Both the position numbers and the translations under genes were made by a program. Under the pieces are notes generated by a model. It did no database searches and was not told the origin of the DNA. It saw only the letters and a list, made by a program, of their open reading frames with translations. From Streptomyces sp. NBC_00443 (GTDB taxonomy: Bacteria > Actinomycetota > Actinomycetes > Streptomycetales > Streptomycetaceae), in assembly GCF_036014175.1 (NCBI RefSeq), contig NZ_CP107917.1:5084001-5148000 (forward strand): 64,000 nucleotides of DNA, given 5' to 3'. Below are positions 1 to 7,870 of this stretch, piece by piece. Positions within the stretch are counted from its first letter, which is position 1. Every line of letters starts with the position of its first letter.

Positions 1-119
1 AGATCCTCCATGAGCAGCGGTTGCGCCGTCAGGCCCTCGTCACGCAGTGCGCCGAGGAGCAGCTTCTCCTCCGGGCGCAGCATCGTGACCGAGAGCAGGA
101 CCTGGTCGGAGGTTGTCAC
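1..119 (-). CDS. LysX-like ATP-grasp ligase, N-terminal fragment (runs off the window)
   Basis: Only the first 39 codons are present; the gene continues past the left edge. The GTG start at 119 overlaps the stop of the LysW-like gene by 4 bp (GTGA), implying translational coupling. After a short lead the peptide reads LRPEEKLLLGALRDEGL, which resembles the N-terminus of LysX/RimK-type ATP-grasp enzymes (hydrophobic strand, then an EEKLLL-A helix). LysX-family enzymes ligate an amino-acid alpha-amino group to the C-terminal glutamate of LysW. The lysW-lysX order and overlap support the call more than the short sequence does. Whether it serves primary metabolism or a carrier-bound specialised metabolite cannot be decided from this fragment. 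Confidence 0.7.
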   Translation of the reverse strand, partial: MTTSDQVLLSVTMLRPEEKLLLGALRDEGLTAQPLLMED

Positions 120-304
120 TCGCCCCAGTCCTCTTCCACCTCAGGGGCAAGGTCCAGGCGTATGCCCGCCGCGGACTTCTCGACGACCTCGTGTTCCTGG
201 CCGCAGGCCCCGCACTCGGTGATCTCGCCCTTCTCCCAGTCCTCGCGCACCTCGAATTCGGTGTCGCATACGAGACAGCTGGCGACGGTAGTCGCAGTTG
301 CCAT
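116..304 (-). CDS. lysW: LysW-like amino-group carrier protein (AmCP)
   Basis: Small acidic protein of 62 residues. Two CxxC pairs (C10/C13 and C31/C34) form the zinc-ribbon typical of LysW, and the C-terminus is EEDWGE, the family hallmark whose last Glu accepts the substrate amino group. In Thermus, LysW carries lysine/arginine intermediates; in some Streptomyces, LysW homologs (AmCP) carry intermediates of specialised metabolites such as vazabitide. The ATG at 304 gives the normal LysW length, although the frame stays open upstream. The next gene is a LysX-like ligase overlapping by 4 bp, and a SARP activator lies divergently upstream. The family is confident; a specialised-metabolism role is inferred, because Streptomyces normally makes lysine by the DAP route. 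Confidence 0.93.
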   Translation of the reverse strand: MATATTVASCLVCDTEFEVREDWEKGEITECGACGQEHEVVEKSAAGIRLDLAPEVEEDWGE

Positions 305-385
305 GTCGATGGCTCCTTTGTGTGGAATGGCGCCGCAGGATGTGCCGGCGCCTTTCGGTGGCTCAAAGGAGCCTGCCGGGTGGCG

Positions 386-414
386 ATACCACTCACCTAC
401 CGGTCCGGTACCGC
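386..414. promoter_or_regulatory. Putative SARP-binding heptamer repeats
   Basis: In the 186-bp divergent region between the carrier gene (start 304) and the SARP gene (start 491), the tetramer TACC recurs at 387, 398 and 409, exactly 11 bp apart, inside the heptamers ATACCAC, CTACCGG and GTACCGC. Direct heptamers with 4-bp spacers and 11-bp phasing are the known binding pattern of SARP regulators. A further CTACCGG lies at 423-429, out of phase. This is an inferred operator for the carrier operon and/or the regulator. Confidence 0.45.
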
Positions 415-490
415 TCGCCGCGCTACCGGACGGGGTGTCGCGGCAAGCGCTTGACCTGTTACTTTCCAGGACAGCGCACGGGGGGTGCAT

Positions 491-3400
491 ATGACGGTCA
501 CAGAAAGTCGCGGGCTGCGGTTCAACGTTCTCGGGTCCCTGGAATGCCTGGCCGACGGGCATCGGATCAAGCTCGGGGGACCGCTCCAGGACCGCATTCT
601 GACGTCCCTGCTACTGGAGTCCGGGCGGACGGTGCCCATCGAGCGCCTCATCGAGACAGCTTGGGGAGAAACCGCCCCCGATACCGCCAAGCAGCAGGTC
701 CGCAAAGCCATTGCCGACCTTCGGCGGCGCATTCCCGACGGTCCGGCGCTGATCGTGACGGAGGACGCCGGGTACCGCGTGTCCGTGGAGCCGCTCCAGG
801 TCGACCTGCATCTCTTCTCGCGCCATGTCCAGGTGTCCGCAGCCGAGCGCTCCGCGGGAGAGCTCGGTGCGGCGGCCGGGGAACTGCGCAAGGCCCTCGC
901 GCTGTGGCGGGGTCCGGTGCTGAACGGGACGGGCGGGCCGGTCCTCGACGCGGCGTCCACCGTCCTGGAGGAACGGCGCCTGGCCGCGGTCGAGGAACTC
1001 TTCACGCTCCGGCTCCAGCTGGGCGAGGACAGCGACATCGTGAGCGAGATACGCGAGTTCGCCGACGCCCACCCGCTGCGCGAGGGACTGCGCGCCCACC
1101 TGATGCTCGCTCTGTACCGTGCCGGCCGGCAGGCTGAAGCGCTCCACGAGTACGCCGCCGTACGAGCGTTGCTGGCGGAAGAACTCGGGATCAGTCCCTG
1201 TCCGGACCTGACCGGCCTGTTCGAGAAGATCCTGCGGGCCAGCCCCGAACTGGACACGCCCGCACCAGCGCCCCCGGCCCCGTCCCTGCGCCCGCCCGTA
1301 GGGGCGCGACCCGCCGACAACGCCCCGTGCACCCTGCCGTACGAACTGCCGGACTTCACCGGCCGTCACCTGGAACTCGGGTACCTGCTCGACCGCGGAC
1401 AGACGGGCGACGGGGTGCGGATCGTCGCCGTCGACGGGATGGGCGGCGCCGGCAAGACCACCCTCATCGTGTGTGCGGCGCACCGCTTGGCCGACTCCTA
1501 CCCGGACGGCCAGCTCTACATCGACCTGCGCGGCTTCACCCCGGGGGAGCGCCCCATGGCACCCGAGGAGGCGACGCGCATACTGCTGCGCGCCCTGGGG
1601 ACACCCGACAACGCCGTCCCCGACGGCACCGAGAGCCGTCTGGCTATGTGGCAGGCCGCCACAGCCTCGCGCAGGCTGCTCCTCGTCCTCGACAACGCGG
1701 CGGAGGCCGCACAGATACGCCCGCTCCTGCCCGTCACGTCCGAGTGCCTGGTCCTTGTGGCCAGCCGTGGCCGCCTGCTCGATCTCGACGGCGCCCACTG
1801 GATATCGCTGGGCACGCTGGCGCCTCAGGAAAGCGCGGCGCTGCTCGCCAGGACGCTCGGCGAGGAACGCGTGGCCGCCGACCCCGAAGCCGCGAAGTCG
1901 CTGGCCACGCTCTGCGGGCATCTGCCACTCGCGCTGCGCATCGCCACAGCCAGGCTCCACAACCGCCCCCGCTGGACGCTGCAGTACTTCGTCGACCGCC
2001 TCCGCGAGGGGGATGCCCTGCTCACGGAGCTCCGTTCCACCGAACGCAGCGTCGCCACCACCATCCAGCTCTCCTACGAGGCCCTGGGTGAGGAGCACCG
2101 TCGGGCGTTCATGCTCCTCGGAGTGCACCCCGGGCCGAACTTCGACCCGTATGCGGCCGCGGCTCTCACGGACATGACGCCCAGGGACGCCGAGCAGATG
2201 CTGGAAGACCTGCTCGATTCGCAACTGCTGCAGCAGCACGAGGCAGGGCGGTATTCGTTCCACGACCTCATCCGCAGCTTCGCCCTCAGCCTCTGGGACG
2301 ATTCCGTGCGGCACGAGAAGGACTCAGCGGTCGGCCGCCTGCTGAACTACTACCTGGGCGCGACCAACGAGGCGTGCCGGATCCTGTTCCCCGGACTGCG
2401 CCAGTACGCGTCCGCTCCGACGGGGAACGCGCCGGGGCTGCCCGCGTTCGGTGACGCACCGACCGCCCGCCGGTGGTACGACCGGGAGAGCAGGGGCCTT
2501 CAGGCCACCGTCCGGCTGGGACAGAAGCACGCCTTTCACCGCCTGGCCAGCTACCTGGCCAGAAACACGGTGCTGCACCTGCACGCGCAGGGAGACATCC
2601 GGGATTTCCGGGAGCTGGCGGAGGTCGCGGTATCCGCTGCCCGCCGGGCGGCGGATACCCAGGCCCTGTGTCTGAGCCTGGCCAACCTGGCCTCGGCGCA
2701 CCAGATACTCGGAGAGTTCCGGCTGGCGACTCAGGCCGCGGAAGAAGGTCTGGGGGTGGCCCGGTCGCAGGGTGATCCCGTCAGCGAAGCGGCTTTCCTG
2801 GATCTGCTCGGCTGGGCACACATCGTGCTCGGCAGCCTTTCCGAGGGGTACGACCTCCTCTTGCGGGGAATTGCGCTTCACCGCGAGTTCGGAGCCCTGA
2901 GGCGGGAGTCCATCGCGCTGTGCAATCTCAGCACCCTGCACCTGTGGCAGAGCCGGACCACGGAAGCGATCGCCGCCGCCGAACGGGCCGTCATGCTCTG
3001 CCAGGAAGTCGGGGAGCAGGAACACGAAGTAGCCGCCCTCAACGACCTGGTCATAGCGCACCTGGACGGAGGCGACGACGCGTCGGCACAGAAGTACCTC
3101 GACCGGGCCCTGGCACTCGGCGAACACTCCCCGATGCCCAGGAACCGGGCCATGTCCCTGGCGTTAAGAGCCGTTCTCCACCAGCGGCACGGACAGAGCG
3201 ACGAGGTGATGACGTACATCGATCAAGCACTCGCGCTGGTCAGCCCGCTGGGTACGGTGACGTGGCAGTGCGAGGTCGAGAACATCGCGGGACTGGTCCA
3301 CCATCGCGGCGGGAACCACGAGAAGGCGCTCGGCCTGCACCGAAGTGCCCATCACAGGGCACTGGGTATCGGATACCGCATGGGTATGGCGCAGGGACTG

Positions 3401-3592
3401 CACGGCATGGCGAAAGCCGAGAAGTCGCTGGGCAGGAATGAAATTGCCCGGGGGCACTTGCACGGCGCTGAGGAACTCTTCGCTGCCATGAACATCCCCC
3501 GGGCCATCCTCGGCTCGCCCGGCCGTGAGTCTGTGGGCTGCACCCTTGGGTCATTTTGTTGCAGCACACAAACGCAAGGCGTGGGTCAGTAG
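491..3592 (+). CDS. AfsR/SARP-family activator with NB-ARC and TPR domains
   Basis: Transcription factor of 1033 residues. Order: winged-helix OmpR-type DNA-binding domain (about 1-95), bacterial transcriptional activation domain (about 100-245), a Pro-rich linker, an NB-ARC/STAND ATPase with Walker A GMGGAGKTT near 316-324 and a Walker B-like LLLVLDN near 395, then a long helical region with TPR-like repeats from about 650 to the end. Such large SARPs usually activate specialised-metabolite genes, with the TPR part acting as sensor. ATG 491 is preferred over GTG 485 because a G-rich ribosome site (480-485) lies just upstream. It is divergent from the LysW/LysX genes, so it is probably their cluster-situated regulator. 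Its 3' end overlaps a small convergent gene. Confidence 0.9.
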   Translation: MTVTESRGLRFNVLGSLECLADGHRIKLGGPLQDRILTSLLLESGRTVPIERLIETAWGETAPDTAKQQVRKAIADLRRRIPDGPALIVTEDAGYRVSVEPLQVDLHLFSRHVQVSAAERSAGELGAAAGELRKALALWRGPVLNGTGGPVLDAASTVLEERRLAAVEELFTLRLQLGEDSDIVSEIREFADAHPLREGLRAHLMLALYRAGRQAEALHEYAAVRALLAEELGISPCPDLTGLFEKILRASPELDTPAPAPPAPSLRPPVGARPADNAPCTLPYELPDFTGRHLELGYLLDRGQTGDGVRIVAVDGMGGAGKTTLIVCAAHRLADSYPDGQLYIDLRGFTPGERPMAPEEATRILLRALGTPDNAVPDGTESRLAMWQAATASRRLLLVLDNAAEAAQIRPLLPVTSECLVLVASRGRLLDLDGAHWISLGTLAPQESAALLARTLGEERVAADPEAAKSLATLCGHLPLALRIATARLHNRPRWTLQYFVDRLREGDALLTELRSTERSVATTIQLSYEALGEEHRRAFMLLGVHPGPNFDPYAAAALTDMTPRDAEQMLEDLLDSQLLQQHEAGRYSFHDLIRSFALSLWDDSVRHEKDSAVGRLLNYYLGATNEACRILFPGLRQYASAPTGNAPGLPAFGDAPTARRWYDRESRGLQATVRLGQKHAFHRLASYLARNTVLHLHAQGDIRDFRELAEVAVSAARRAADTQALCLSLANLASAHQILGEFRLATQAAEEGLGVARSQGDPVSEAAFLDLLGWAHIVLGSLSEGYDLLLRGIALHREFGALRRESIALCNLSTLHLWQSRTTEAIAAAERAVMLCQEVGEQEHEVAALNDLVIAHLDGGDDASAQKYLDRALALGEHSPMPRNRAMSLALRAVLHQRHGQSDEVMTYIDQALALVSPLGTVTWQCEVENIAGLVHHRGGNHEKALGLHRSAHHRALGIGYRMGMAQGLHGMAKAEKSLGRNEIARGHLHGAEELFAAMNIPRAILGSPGRESVGCTLGSFCCSTQTQGVGQ

Positions 3593-3753
3593 CCCGTCCC
3601 CCTCATCGGCGGCAGACCCGGCCCCTCATTGGTGGCCAGAATGTGCACTCCCTTACCGACTCCGTCGGTCTCGGAGTTGTGCACCATCACGCCGGTCCCC
3701 AGAACAACGGCCATTGCGATTATGCCGATCAGGCCGGTCAGCCTTCTGCGCAT
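3586..3753 (-). CDS. Small exported or membrane peptide (55 aa)
   Basis: The ATG at 3753 is preceded by a strong GAGGGGG ribosome site. The N-terminus MRRRLTGLIGIIAMAVVLG is a positively charged signal peptide or single membrane anchor, followed by about 33 polar residues ending PGLPPMRGTGY. No family recognised. The gene is convergent with the TPR-containing SARP gene and their stop codons lie within 7 bp. Peptide-responsive TPR regulators in other bacteria are often encoded beside short exported peptides, so a signalling role is conceivable, but that is inference. Codon use and the ribosome site support a real gene. Confidence 0.6.
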   Translation of the reverse strand: MRRRLTGLIGIIAMAVVLGTGVMVHNSETDGVGKGVHILATNEGPGLPPMRGTGY

Positions 3754-3880
3754 GTTTCCCCCTCGATGTGCGAGATCCTCTCGGACGCCATCGATCTTCA
3801 TGCAATCACGACCCGTTTCTGTTCCGTCTGGATACCCCTTGCTTCCCTCCGGGCCGGGCGCGTGAGCTGGGTCGCTTGAG

Positions 3881-3900
3881 TAAGTCAATCAACTGACTTA
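3881..3900. promoter_or_regulatory. Inverted repeat, putative operator of the exporter gene
   Basis: TAAGTCA at 3881-3887 and TGACTTA at 3894-3900 form a perfect 7-bp inverted repeat around a 6-nt spacer, 57 bp before the exporter start and in the divergent region shared with the small peptide gene. Its size and AT-rich arms fit a MarR- or TetR-type dimeric repressor site. No cognate regulator is adjacent. Confidence 0.45.
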
Positions 3901-3956
3901 AGGTTGCCTTGGTCAATTACGTACCTTCACGTTCGTACGCCGACGGAGGCCCCGCC

Positions 3957-5432
3957 ATGTCCCACGCCCCTGCCCCTGCCGCCGAGGCCGGGGGCGGCGC
4001 CCCGCCGAGGTCGAACGCCGTGGTGGCGGTGCTGGCTTTCGCCGGGATCGTCGTCTCGCTGATGCAGACCCTGGTCATCCCGATCGTCCCCGAGCTGCCC
4101 CGGCTGCTCGACGCCCCGGCGTCGGACACCGCCTGGGCGGTCACGGCGACGCTGCTCGCCGCCGCGGTCGCCACGCCGGTGATGGGGCGGCTGGGCGACA
4201 TGTACGGCAAGCGGCGGATGCTGCTGGTCAGCGTCGTACTGCTGGTGACCGGCTCCGTGGTCTGTGCCCTGAGCGACGCGCTGATCCCGATGATCGTCGG
4301 ACGGGTGCTCCAGGGCCTTGCCTCCGGTGTGATCCCGCTCGGCATCAGCATCATGCGCGACGAACTCCCCGCCGAACGCCTCGGCTCCGCGACCGCCCTG
4401 ATGAGCGCCTCGCTCGGCATCGGCGGCGCGCTGGGTCTGCCCGCCGCCGCACTCATCGCGGACAACTTCGACTGGCACATGTTGTTCTGGACGTCGGCCG
4501 GTATGGGTGTGGCGGCGCTGGTGTGCGTGGTGCTGTTCGTGCCCGAGTCGAAGGTGCGCACCGGCGGGCGCTTCGACCTGGTCGGCGGCATAGGCATGGC
4601 AGCCGGGCTTGTCTGTCTGCTCCTGGCCATCTCCAAGGGCGCCGACTGGGGGTGGACCAGCGGTACGACGCTCGGTCTTCTCGTGGCGGCCGTGGTCGTC
4701 CTGCCGGCCTGGGGCTGGTGGGAGCTGCGTACCGAGCAGCCGCTGGTGGATCTGCGGACGACCGCCCGGCGTCAGGTGCTGGTCACCAACCTGGCCTCGA
4801 TCGCGGTGGGCTTCGCGATGTTCGCGATGAGCCTCGTCATTCCGCAGCTCCTCCAGCTCCCCGCGCAGACCGGCTACGGCCTCGGCAAGTCGATGCTGGT
4901 CGCGGGCCTGTGCATGGCCCCGTCAGGGCTGGTCATGATGGCGACGGCCCCGGTGTCGGCGGCGATCTCGCGGGCCAAGGGCCCGAAGGTCACGCTGATG
5001 ATCGGTGTGCTCATCGTCGCCGTGGGCTACGGCCTCAACATCGTCCTGATGTCCGAGGTCTGGCACTTCGTCCTGGTGGCCTGCATCATCGGCGCCGGCG
5101 TCGGTTTCGGCTACGGCTCGATGCCCGCCCTCATCATGAGCGCCGTGCCCGCGTCGGAGACGGCCGCCGCGAACAGCCTCAACACGCTGATGCGTTCCCT
5201 CGGTACATCCACCGCGAGCGCCGTCGCGGGCGTGATCCTCGCCCAGATGACGACGGACCTCGGCGGTTACGCCCTCCCGTCCGAGAACGGCTTCAAGGTG
5301 GTCCTGGCGGTGGGCGCCGGGGCGGCGCTGCTGGCGTTCGTGGTGGCGTCGTTCATCCCGAAGGCGGGGTCGGCCGCCGTCGAGGGGCCCGTGGCGCAGG
5401 CGGCGGAGCCGGCCGGGGCGACGGCCAAGTAA
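3957..5432 (+). CDS. MFS drug-resistance exporter, DHA2/EmrB-QacA type
   Basis: Integral membrane protein of 491 residues, with hydrophobic segments consistent with the 14-helix DHA2 group. Motif A, GRLGDMYGKRRM, lies between helices 2 and 3 (about residues 76-87). The motif C-like stretch LGIGGALGLPAAALI marks an antiporter. It likely exports a small hydrophobic compound using the proton gradient. ATG 3957 is chosen because GGAGG sits 10 bp upstream; an earlier in-frame start at 3909 would add a non-conserved tail. An operator-like palindrome precedes the gene. Its position beside the SARP/LysW locus suggests, but does not prove, that it exports that cluster's product. Confidence 0.88.
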   Translation: MSHAPAPAAEAGGGAPPRSNAVVAVLAFAGIVVSLMQTLVIPIVPELPRLLDAPASDTAWAVTATLLAAAVATPVMGRLGDMYGKRRMLLVSVVLLVTGSVVCALSDALIPMIVGRVLQGLASGVIPLGISIMRDELPAERLGSATALMSASLGIGGALGLPAAALIADNFDWHMLFWTSAGMGVAALVCVVLFVPESKVRTGGRFDLVGGIGMAAGLVCLLLAISKGADWGWTSGTTLGLLVAAVVVLPAWGWWELRTEQPLVDLRTTARRQVLVTNLASIAVGFAMFAMSLVIPQLLQLPAQTGYGLGKSMLVAGLCMAPSGLVMMATAPVSAAISRAKGPKVTLMIGVLIVAVGYGLNIVLMSEVWHFVLVACIIGAGVGFGYGSMPALIMSAVPASETAAANSLNTLMRSLGTSTASAVAGVILAQMTTDLGGYALPSENGFKVVLAVGAGAALLAFVVASFIPKAGSAAVEGPVAQAAEPAGATAK

Positions 5433-5451
5433 TGGCTGCCGGTGCTCCCGG

Positions 5452-6027
5452 CTACAGGTTGCCGAGAGGCTCGATGTCGACCTTCACCGGTGTGCCCCAC
5501 ACGCGCAGCACCTCGTAGTCGGTGAACTCGTGCACGAGCCGGTAGGCCATGGCGGCACGCGGCCCGCGACGCTGGGCGGCGATGTACAGCTCGGCCTCGC
5601 GGCGGTCGCGGCGCGGCGTTCCGCACAGCTGCCACTCCTGCCCGTTCCACAGCTCCGGCAGCCAGCGCTGCTGGGGCTGTGGGCGATCGCCCCGCACGCC
5701 GTAGCGGGACGGGGCGGTGTGCTCCGGGGAGCGGGGGGCCGCCGGGCCGGGGCCGTTGTACTCGGAGCGGCGGGCCGCCCGGCGGCGGGTCTCGCAGAGC
5801 AGGCAGAGGTCGGGGGCCGCCGCGTCGACCGGGCCGCCCGGATGCTCCGGGCAGCGGGTGGTCGGGGCGGCCGTGGACACGCTCTCGTCCAGGAGGTCGA
5901 GAGCGCGTCGCAGGTCCGCCTTGACCTCGTGCAGCTTGGCATCCGGGGTGGTGGCCGTGAGGGCCTCGCCGTGCTCGCCCAGGAGGCGGAGGGCGCGGCC
6001 CAGGGCGGTCAGCTGGGCGTGGTTCAT
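5452..6027 (-). CDS. Hypothetical protein (191 aa)
   Basis: No family recognised with confidence. An N-terminal helical segment (1-55) is followed by RCPEHPGG and LCLLCETRRR, giving two Cys-containing patches that could bind zinc, then a Pro/Arg-rich linker. The C-terminal half (about 125-190) is well ordered: WNGQEWQLCGTPRRDRREAE, then YRLVHEFTDYEVLRVWG, which looks like a compact alpha/beta domain. Convergent with the exporter gene; the stops are 20 bp apart. Probably cytoplasmic. Confidence 0.7.
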   Translation of the reverse strand: MNHAQLTALGRALRLLGEHGEALTATTPDAKLHEVKADLRRALDLLDESVSTAAPTTRCPEHPGGPVDAAAPDLCLLCETRRRAARRSEYNGPGPAAPRSPEHTAPSRYGVRGDRPQPQQRWLPELWNGQEWQLCGTPRRDRREAELYIAAQRRGPRAAMAYRLVHEFTDYEVLRVWGTPVKVDIEPLGNL

Positions 6028-6076
6028 GGGTGCCAGTGTGTGCGAAGTCCTCGGCTCTTCGCCAACGACCCCGGCG

Positions 6077-6610
6077 TCAGCCCATGCTCTTGGCCCCGTC
6101 CAGGGACTCCCTGAGGATGTCGGCGTGGCCGGCGTGCTGGGCGGTCTCCGCGATGATGTGCAGCAGCGTCCTGCGGGCGGACCAGCTGGCGCCCGGCTCG
6201 AACCACGGGGCCTTGGGGAGCGGGTGGGAGACGTTCAGGTCGGTCAGGGCGGCGACCAGGTCGTCGGTGCGCTGGGCCACCTTCTCGTACTCGGCCAGCA
6301 CACCGGCCAGCGTCTCGCCGGGCAGCATCCGGAAGTCGTCGGCCCGCTTGGCGAAGTCGGCCTCGGTCATGGAGTCGAAGTCACTCATCGCCGACGTGCC
6401 GTGCTCGATGAAGTCCGCCCAGCTCCGTTCCACCGAGGTGACGTGCTTGATCAGGCCGCCGATGCACAGCTCGCCGGCGGTGCTCCGCTGTCCCGCCTGC
6501 TCGTCGGTGAGGTCGCGGGCGGTGAAGCGGAGGAAGTGCCGGTGCTTGGCCAGCGTCTCCAGCAGGTCGCTGCGCTCGGCGGTGGCGGTGTTGTGCGTGG
6601 TCTCAGTCAT
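6077..6610 (-). CDS. DinB-family protein (DUF664-like)
   Basis: Four-helix-bundle DinB/MDMPI-fold protein of 177 residues. Metal-ligand-like histidines occur in LIKHVTSVERSW and in AETAQHAGHADILRESLDG near the C-terminus, a signature of the DUF664 branch. In actinobacteria many relatives are thiol (mycothiol)-dependent transferases or of unknown function. The ATG at 6610 (MTETTHNTATAERSDLL) gives the normal family length; the frame continues upstream without a conserved extension. The substrate is not predictable. Confidence 0.82.
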   Translation of the reverse strand: MTETTHNTATAERSDLLETLAKHRHFLRFTARDLTDEQAGQRSTAGELCIGGLIKHVTSVERSWADFIEHGTSAMSDFDSMTEADFAKRADDFRMLPGETLAGVLAEYEKVAQRTDDLVAALTDLNVSHPLPKAPWFEPGASWSARRTLLHIIAETAQHAGHADILRESLDGAKSMG

Positions 6611-6636
6611 GAGAGTCACGGTAGGAGCCGAGTAGG

Positions 6637-6840
6637 TCAGATTCTGACCGCATTGACGAAGGCGGACCATGCGGATGCGGTGAAAGTGAGCTTGGGGCCG
6701 TGAGGGTTCTTGGAGTCGCGGACGGGGACGAGGGTGGGGAAGTCGTGGGTGACTTCGAGGCAGTCGTTGCCGCCACCGCCGCTGTAGCTGGACTTGTGCC
6801 AGGTGGCCGCGCTCAGGTCGTAATCAGGGATGCTCCTCAT
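6637..6840 (-). CDS. DUF397 protein, partner of the upstream XRE regulator
   Basis: A 67-residue DUF397 protein with the typical core WHKSSYSGGGGNDCLEV, VRDSKNP and WSAFVNAV. Proteins of this family are encoded directly after WhiJ/Scr1-type XRE regulators and are thought to modulate them, by analogy with BldB/WhiJ-type developmental modules. Here the start overlaps the 3' end of the XRE gene by 17 bp, so the two form one translationally coupled operon. Confidence 0.92.
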   Translation of the reverse strand: MRSIPDYDLSAATWHKSSYSGGGGNDCLEVTHDFPTLVPVRDSKNPHGPKLTFTASAWSAFVNAVRI

Positions 6841-7663
6841 GGGTGTAATCCTGCGCCAACGTCTCGATCAAGGCTAGGGACTTCTCGGGCGAGAGTGATG
6901 AGGCCGTTAGGAGTTCGAAGGTGAACCTCAGTTGGGCGACCGTGGCCGGGTCGTCCTCCAGCCGTCCAATGCCGGGTCCCTCGAAGTAGACCAGCGGAGG
7001 GGCGTCCTGGAAGTCCGTCAGCTTTAGCGAGCCATCCATTGCCCTGTGTGCTCCCGCACTGAACGGCAGCACCTGCACGATGACCCGGCTCCCGCGGGCC
7101 AGACTGGCGACATGGCGCAGGGCTTCCGCCATCACCTCCCGCCCTCCGGTCTCTCTGCGAAGGGCGGCCTCGTCAAGCACCATCCACAACAACGGCGTTG
7201 TTGGGTGGTCAAGCAGACGCGTCCGTTCCATCCGGCCCGCCACCCACTCGTCGATGGTCTCTTCGGGCGCCGTCGGGTCATACGCGCGGTTCACGGCGTG
7301 TGCGTACGCCGGAGTCTGCAACAGCCCCGCGATCAGCAACGGCGCGTACTGCCTGATCGCCGTCGCTTGTGCCTCGGCCTCGGCCGCCTCCGCGAAGTGC
7401 TCCGAGTACCTGGACTTGTTGGCCGCCTCGCAGTTTCGCTCGAAGAACCCGTTCGTGCCCAGCACCTCATCCACCAGCGGCGCCATGTCCAGCCGCAAGC
7501 GCCGCGTACCCGCCTCCAGTTGGCCCACGAAGGTGCCGCTGACGAACAGCTTCTGGCCCAACGCCTCCTGGCTGAGACCCTTCTTCTCGCGTGCGTGACG
7601 TAATTCCGCCCCCAGCAGCGCGCGCGGCGATGAGGAAGGGTCGAGGTCCTTGGGTCCCGGCAT
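6824..7663 (-). CDS. XRE-family regulator with DUF5753 domain (Scr1/WhiJ type)
   Basis: Protein of 279 residues. The N-terminal helix-turn-helix spans about 15-70 (LRHAREKKGLSQEALGQKLF, then GQLEAGTRR) and the C-terminal DUF5753 domain about 95-270, including QYAPLLIAGLLQTPAYA. This architecture defines the large streptomycete WhiJ-like family of DNA-binding regulators that work with DUF397 partners in development and antibiotic control. The partner follows immediately (6637-6840). A small gene runs divergently 16 bp upstream, so promoters must overlap the N-terminal regions. Confidence 0.92.
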   Translation of the reverse strand: MPGPKDLDPSSSPRALLGAELRHAREKKGLSQEALGQKLFVSGTFVGQLEAGTRRLRLDMAPLVDEVLGTNGFFERNCEAANKSRYSEHFAEAAEAEAQATAIRQYAPLLIAGLLQTPAYAHAVNRAYDPTAPEETIDEWVAGRMERTRLLDHPTTPLLWMVLDEAALRRETGGREVMAEALRHVASLARGSRVIVQVLPFSAGAHRAMDGSLKLTDFQDAPPLVYFEGPGIGRLEDDPATVAQLRFTFELLTASSLSPEKSLALIETLAQDYTHEEHP

Positions 7664-7678
7664 GGCCCCTCCCTGTGT

Positions 7679-7864
7679 GTGGACCCGGTAACCGGCGCAA
7701 GCGACGGGCCGTTCGTTCTCGTCCAGTTGGGGCGTTGCAACGTCCGGACCGCGGAGCGGCTGGCGGCGGTGTTGCGGGGCGAGCCGGTGGAGCCCGCGCC
7801 GACGAAGGAGGAGCTGTTGGCGCGGGTCCGGCAGGTCAACCGGGAGGGGAGACTGCCCCGTTAG
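7679..7864 (+). CDS. Small hypothetical protein (61 aa)
   Basis: A GTG-started frame with strong third-position GC and the peptide NVRTAERLAAVLRGEPVEPAPTKEELLARVRQVNREGRLP, which looks like two amphipathic helices. It ends 6 bp before the convergent aldo/keto reductase stop. No family recognised. It could be a real small cytoplasmic protein divergent from the XRE regulator, or chance coding. Confidence 0.45.
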   Translation: MDPVTGASDGPFVLVQLGRCNVRTAERLAAVLRGEPVEPAPTKEELLARVRQVNREGRLPR

Positions 7865-7870
7865 GCCGGG

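Noticed and set aside
3485..3592. SARP C-terminus extended by a frameshift into the small convergent gene
   Set aside because: The small gene is on the opposite strand with its own ribosome site and signal peptide, so two separate overlapping gene ends are more likely.
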